Assembly: GCA_900540685.1 (NCBI GenBank)
Contig: UQGS01000023.1
Span: 1-29,555 of the forward strand
Reading direction: 5' to 3'
DNA length: 29,555 nt
Origin: an uncultured Catenibacterium sp.
Lineage (GTDB): Bacteria; Bacillota_I; Bacilli_A; Erysipelotrichales; Coprobacillaceae
Part shown: positions 26,146 through 29,555 of the stretch, one piece after another
Layout: each line of letters starts with the position of its first letter
How positions within the stretch are numbered: the first letter of the stretch is position 1
Program-made: the position numbers and the translations under genes
Notes under the pieces: model-generated
Database searches by the model: none
Told to the model about the DNA's origin: nothing
What the model saw: only the letters and a program-made list of their open reading frames with translations

Positions 26146-27022
26146 ATCTTATAAAGCTTCCAAGTAGAATAAGTATTAAACCTGCACCACACATCAAGCT
26201 AAGATAGTGCTGGATTCTAGTCAGATCCCCTGTCTTAACCTGCGTGTTATTCTTTGGTGTATCGATACTTGTATTGGTTATAATATATTCAGTCTTAGAA
26301 TCATTACTGCTTGTTGAGACAATACCCTTATATCCTTTAACGTTCTTTTCTTTGATACTATAATTGATGGCCTTTTCAGTTTTCCATGAATAAGCATAAT
26401 TATGTTCAGCATCTAAAGTAATAGTCTTTACCAATGTAGAACCATCATAGAGTTCTACTTCAATTGAATCAGGATGCGTATTCCCATTATCTTTCCAATG
26501 CTTCACAATTTTATATTCATGAGAGCGGATTTCTGAATACTTGATAAAGTCAATGGATACATCATAGCTTGTCTTTTGTGGTAAAGAAATCAAATAAGGT
26601 AAATAAGTATATGTTTTGTCTTCTCTTTCTAAGTTGTCTGCAGTAATAAGATAAAGACCAGTCTTTAAGTTTGTATAAGTAAGCGTAGAAGAAGTCGCCT
26701 GCTTAGTGATACCTTCAACATTTGCGGTATATCCCTTTAAAGTGATTGCGGCATTTTTAAGGTCTTCACTACTTTCAAGCTTATTTAAATCAATAGTTGT
26801 ATTCTTCTCAGCTTCCTTGAAATCTTCCGTATAGTGATAACTGCCATCATCAGAAATACTTGCCACACGATACAAATGTACATTTAACCCTGATAAACAT
26901 TCATTGAGTGTAAGTGAACAGCTTTTGTTGACATCAACAGCAGTTACCTGGAATAAATTAAATAGTGTCACTGATAGTATAACTGTCATGCATAATAGTA
27001 GCTTCTTTAATCTTTTTTTCAT
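26132..27022 (-). CDS. Minor pilin / cell-wall surface protein with Cna-B domain and VKTGD sorting signal
   Basis: A 296-residue secreted protein. A signal peptide spans about 1-29 (hydrophobic core 8-24). Residues 30-160 form a pilin-like domain, and about 168-250 is a Cna-B-type fold (KHWKDNGNTHPDSIEVELYDG) with an E-box-like YSIKEKNV and Asn250 in IITN, the usual partners of an intramolecular isopeptide bond. The C-terminus has the three-part sorting layout, a TGD-containing motif (QVKTGD, 261-266), a hydrophobic stretch and a short tail RYEKD, but the motif is VKTGD instead of LPXTG. It lies 8 bases after the sortase gene, and GAAAGGA is unusually far (about 16 bases) from the ATG. It is probably a basal or tip pilus subunit. 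Confidence 0.83.
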   Translation of the reverse strand: MKKRLKKLLLCMTVILSVTLFNLFQVTAVDVNKSCSLTLNECLSGLNVHLYRVASISDDGSYHYTEDFKEAEKNTTIDLNKLESSEDLKNAAITLKGYTANVEGITKQATSSTLTYTNLKTGLYLITADNLEREDKTYTYLPYLISLPQKTSYDVSIDFIKYSEIRSHEYKIVKHWKDNGNTHPDSIEVELYDGSTLVKTITLDAEHNYAYSWKTEKAINYSIKEKNVKGYKGIVSTSSNDSKTEYIITNTSIDTPKNNTQVKTGDLTRIQHYLSLMCGAGLILILLGSFIRYEKD

Positions 27023-27030
27023 AATAAGTG

Positions 27031-27840
27031 CTATTTAGTCCTTTCTTTTTGTTTCTTTGATGTCAGATACCAGATAAACGCAATAATAATTGCGAGAACT
27101 ATCCAGAATATATCTAGAATCACTGGATCTGTTTTTACTAAATCTCTTCTAATTCTAAGATTTGTCTTATTAATACGATGTCCTCTGACAAGTAATCTAT
27201 GGGTATTGACTCCATAAGGTGTACAAGTCATAAGCGTACAATAATCCTGTCCTTCTACTATTTTTAAATCATCTTTTTCTGTAGGAAGGACTGTTTTTAT
27301 TTGATCTACCTCATAATAAAGAGTTTGATCCAATATCTGAAGCATGAAGGTATCACCTGTCTTTAACTGATCTATATCAGTGAAAAGCTCGGCACTAGGT
27401 AATCCTCTATGTCCAGATATGACACAATGCGTACTTTCTCCACCTACTGGTAAGGATGTACCTGGAATATGTCCTATCGCAATCTGTAAGATTTCAGCAT
27501 CTGTTCCATGATAAATAGGTAAAGAGACATTAATCTTAGGGATTTCTACATACCCCATCATACCAGTCCCAGTAACATCTAAAGTCTCATTGTATATCTT
27601 CTTCTCGTTGTCATTTAAAGCATACATTGTATGTCTTAAATTTTTATTGTATAAAGTGGCATCATTCCAAAGCTTTTCATACTGTTTTTCTGTAAGGTCT
27701 TCGACCTTTTCTTCATAACCAGCTATGGCTCTTGTCTGATGTCTTTGATTCCAATAATTACTAAAGCTTGGATAAATAAGTAAAGAGAGTCCTATAATAA
27801 ATATCAAAGCTATAAATAAGTTTACTAACTTCTTTTTCAT
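27031..27840 (-). CDS. srtC: Class C (pilin-polymerising) sortase
   Basis: A membrane transpeptidase that joins pilin subunits through LPXTG and a pilin Lys. The 269-residue protein has an N-terminal membrane segment (about 6-23) and a C-terminal one (about 240-260), the two-anchor layout of class C. The catalytic residues are present: His144 (SGHRG), Cys206 (TLMTCTPYG) and Arg215 (NTHRLLVRG). Context with pilins and a SipA-like gene supports class C. I do not see a clear lid motif (DPF/DPW) in the residues before MGYVEI. AAGGAG precedes the ATG. All sequence signs are of a functional enzyme, in contrast to its neighbours. Confidence 0.94.
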   Translation of the reverse strand: MKKKLVNLFIALIFIIGLSLLIYPSFSNYWNQRHQTRAIAGYEEKVEDLTEKQYEKLWNDATLYNKNLRHTMYALNDNEKKIYNETLDVTGTGMMGYVEIPKINVSLPIYHGTDAEILQIAIGHIPGTSLPVGGESTHCVISGHRGLPSAELFTDIDQLKTGDTFMLQILDQTLYYEVDQIKTVLPTEKDDLKIVEGQDYCTLMTCTPYGVNTHRLLVRGHRINKTNLRIRRDLVKTDPVILDIFWIVLAIIIAFIWYLTSKKQKERTK

Positions 27841-27866
27841 TATAGAACACTCCTTTTTATTTTACA

Positions 27867-28712
27867 TTAATTATTTTCAGCTTTTTTCTTCATTACTAAG
27901 AATACACCAGCTGCAAGAATCATGATAGTACCTGCAACATATAATACTGTAGTACCCATACCACCAGTACTTGGAAGTTCAGAACCCTGGTAGTTGATAA
28001 CGCCAGCAGTTAATGTACCTGTGCTTACTTTAGTACTAAATGCGATTTCACCATCAACTGGATTACCATTTAAATCAGTTAATTTTGGATCATCACTTTT
28101 CGTATCATGAGTTGCTGTAATAGAGAATTTAACTGGATCCATTGTGTTATATCCTTCAGGAGTTACTGTTTCTGTAAGGATATATTCACCATCATCTAAT
28201 CCTGTAAATTCAAAAGCTGTTCTTTCTTGATCATCTTCACTTTCAGTAATTGTATATTCTTTTACTGTTTTCTTTGAACCATCTGCAAATACTTTTTCTA
28301 ATTTGAAGGCAGCACCAGTAAGTGGAACTCTACGAGAGTCATACTTATTGATGTGCACTTTATATGTAAATACGATAACCTTATCTTCTGGTGTCTGACC
28401 TTTATCTCCACCCTGTTCGTTATTAGGGTTATTAGAGAATTCCATATACATTTTATTTGGGTTACCTACAGCACCAATGACTGCATTATCATTTAATGTT
28501 GCAGTATATTCAACTCTTACTTTTGATACATCAGTACCTAAGCTTTTTACATCTTTAATAGTTACAGTAAAATGCTGATCATCTGTAATATTCACTTCAT
28601 ATTTATCTGCATCAAGTGCATTATCACTACCATTTTTATAAACTTTAAATGAATCTCTGTCAACTGTCAAACCATCTGATAAAGTATCATGGAAGATAAT
28701 AGTGTTTTCTTT
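27867..28712 (-). pseudogene. Major pilin, 5'-truncated (SpaA-type, LPSTG)
   Basis: The open frame encodes about 280 residues of a pilin backbone protein. It starts inside a D2-type isopeptide domain (ENTIIFHDTLSDGLT), continues with a SpaA-like domain carrying an E-box (YILTETVTPEGY) and ends in a normal sorting signal LPSTG, a hydrophobic stretch and a Lys-rich tail. There is no signal peptide, no N-terminal domain and no pilin-motif Lys. An in-frame TAG stands at 28713-28715. The only good start (28745-28747, with GGAGG) is in another frame and ends after 26 codons. A TTG at 28670 is in frame but has no proper ribosome site and would give a non-secreted protein. So the gene is probably broken by a deletion of its 5' half. 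It sits between the SipA-like gene and srtC, the usual major-pilin place. Confidence 0.8.
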
Positions 28713-28747
28713 CTACCAGGCCTATTTAAAATATTATAATCTGTCAT
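28667..28747 (-). other. 26-codon frame at the broken pilin start
   Basis: A strong GGAGGAGA precedes the ATG (28745-28747), right after the signal peptidase stop. The frame encodes MTDYNILNRPGRKKT... for 26 residues, not a signal peptide, and stops with TGA at 28667-28669. A -1 shift in the A-rich stretch would enter the pilin frame, but the product would still lack an export signal. I regard it as a remnant or junction product rather than a gene. Confidence 0.4.
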
Positions 28748-28757
28748 ATTCTCCTCC

Positions 28758-29252
28758 TTAATAAATAGTAAAGCGTGTGATTGGATATACTTTCATTACA
28801 ACTTTCCCAATAATCTTATCTTGATCAATACATCCTAAATCTCTCATTCTAGAATCTATGGCCTGTGCTCTGTTATCTCCCAATACAAAGACCTTTTCAC
28901 TTGGTACAATACATGGAAATACTTCATCGCGTAGTGGATTGTCTTTTCTACTTGTGAGATAGTTTTCTTCAAGTTTCTTGTCATTCACAAATACATATCC
29001 ATCTGCATCAATATTAACTTTATCTCCACTTAAGGCAATCACTCTTCTTATTAGAAGCTTGTTGTTGTAGTTGATTGCGACTAAGTCTCCCTGTTTAAAA
29101 GATTTTGTTTTTTTGATACATACAAGATCATTGTAACTTAATGTTGGACTCATAGAACTGCCTTCTACTGTATAGAATGGACAAAAAGTCGTAATAAGAA
29201 ACATGATGATACAAATGACAATAAGACTGATGAAAGTGATTTTTCTTTTCAT
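28758..29252 (-). CDS. SipA-like signal peptidase I homologue with the catalytic Lys replaced by Arg
   Basis: A 164-residue membrane protein with one N-terminal anchor (about 5-23) and the type I signal peptidase boxes: GSSMSPTL with Ser33, GDLVAI (55-60), RRVIALSGD (69-77) and GDNRAQAIDSR (125-135). In active enzymes box D reads KRVIGLPGD with the general-base Lys; here that position is Arg69, and the Ser of GDNxxxSxDSR is Ala131. Pilus loci of streptococci carry a SipA of this family that has lost its dyad and is needed for pilus assembly, so a non-proteolytic chaperone-like role is plausible. It is the first gene of the pilus locus, with AAAGGTG upstream. An alternative is an enzyme using Lys65, which is speculation. 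Confidence 0.85.
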   Translation of the reverse strand: MKRKITFISLIVICIIMFLITTFCPFYTVEGSSMSPTLSYNDLVCIKKTKSFKQGDLVAINYNNKLLIRRVIALSGDKVNIDADGYVFVNDKKLEENYLTSRKDNPLRDEVFPCIVPSEKVFVLGDNRAQAIDSRMRDLGCIDQDKIIGKVVMKVYPITRFTIY

Positions 29253-29555
29253 ATAAGCACCTTTTTTATATTAATGTAAATGTTCAGTAATAAGCATGTA
29301 AGAAATTATCATAGAGGGAATGAAAATGCAACTTATTTACACAGAATCGAAACCTGTGACATTTTTTGAAACACTGTTGTATTTATGAGTTTAAAATGTC
29401 TTCATAGCACTGTAAAGTGGCCTTATTTTCATACCAATAAATTCAAGCATTTAACGTTTAAAAGTGAAATATGAGAAAATAAAAAAGTAACTGCTTTATG
29501 CAATGGTATTAAGTTAAAGAAAACTAATACCATCTGATAATTAAGTTAAGGTGTC
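29253..29555 (-). promoter_or_regulatory. Upstream region of the pilus locus, tentative promoter at 29303-29331
   Basis: This 303-base AT-rich stretch to the window edge has no gene I can support. A possible promoter has -35 TTGCAT (29326-29331), 17 bases, -10 TAATTT (29303-29308), which would leave a leader of about 45 bases. Near the edge is a 9-bp inverted repeat (29503-29511 and 29525-29533) and a 10-base direct repeat ATTAAGTTAA (29508-29517 and 29540-29549). No terminator with a U tract is visible. Confidence 0.4.

Noticed and set aside
28700..28720. Programmed -1 frameshift at the A-rich stretch joining the 26-codon frame to the pilin
   Set aside because: No canonical slippery heptamer or downstream stem is seen, and the fused product would still lack a signal peptide needed for a pilin.
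29340..29358. CACAG/CTGTG hairpin with a GTTTCGATT loop that resembles a tRNA T-arm, possibly a tRNA remnant or attachment site
   Set aside because: The loop is too long for a T-loop and no acceptor, anticodon or D-arm sequence surrounds it.
29320..29388. 22-codon plus-strand frame preceded by GAGGGA
   Set aside because: Very short, overlaps the tentative pilus promoter, and no recognisable product; not enough to call a gene.

Overview
The window reads as one contiguous chromosome segment of a low-GC Gram-positive bacterium (Bacillota). Supporting signs are the DnaB/DnaI helicase-loading pair, two T-box leaders, sigma-A promoters, AGGAGG ribosome sites, a class C sortase pilus locus and very AT-rich intergenic DNA. 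The gene content fits an Erysipelotrichia-like gut commensal, but that placement is inference. All recognised genes lie on the minus strand, so they are transcribed from high to low coordinates. I found no rRNA, intact tRNA, CRISPR array, insertion sequence or prophage.

Layout from left to right. 1-2135: thrS, encoding a threonyl-tRNA synthetase without the usual N-terminal TGS domain, behind a T-box leader with its own promoter. 2148-4708: glycolytic pair pfkA-pyk with a promoter inside the end of dnaI. 4701-14870: a packed replication/repair operon dnaE-polA-mutM-(Gfo/Idh oxidoreductase)-coaE-dnaB-dnaI, driven by an extended -10 promoter. The set dnaE, pfkA, pyk, polA, mutM, coaE, dnaB, dnaI, thrS is a condensed form of a region conserved in Bacillus; nrdR is missing from its usual place and an oxidoreductase gene is present. 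14898-17012: thyA-folA-plsC, joined by 4-base ATGA overlaps. 17056-19221: two single-gene units, a TIM-barrel protein of unknown function and an AzgA-like purine permease.

19227-25610: an aromatic amino-acid operon aroF-aroB-aroA-aroC-pheA-aroK behind a second T-box whose likely specifier is UUC (Phe). It covers DAHP synthase, dehydroquinate synthase, shikimate kinase, EPSP synthase, chorismate synthase and the chorismate mutase/prephenate dehydratase step to phenylpyruvate. The aroD, aroE and tyrA functions are not here.

25666-29555: a pilus locus (SipA-like signal peptidase, major pilin, class C sortase, minor pilin, sortase-like protein). This is the most unusual part. The major pilin has lost its start, signal peptide and N-terminal region. 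The signal peptidase has Arg where the catalytic Lys should be. The last gene looks like a sortase barrel without the catalytic His and Arg. The minor pilin ends in VKTGD instead of LPXTG. The locus is either decaying or a reorganised pilus system; the sequence alone cannot decide.
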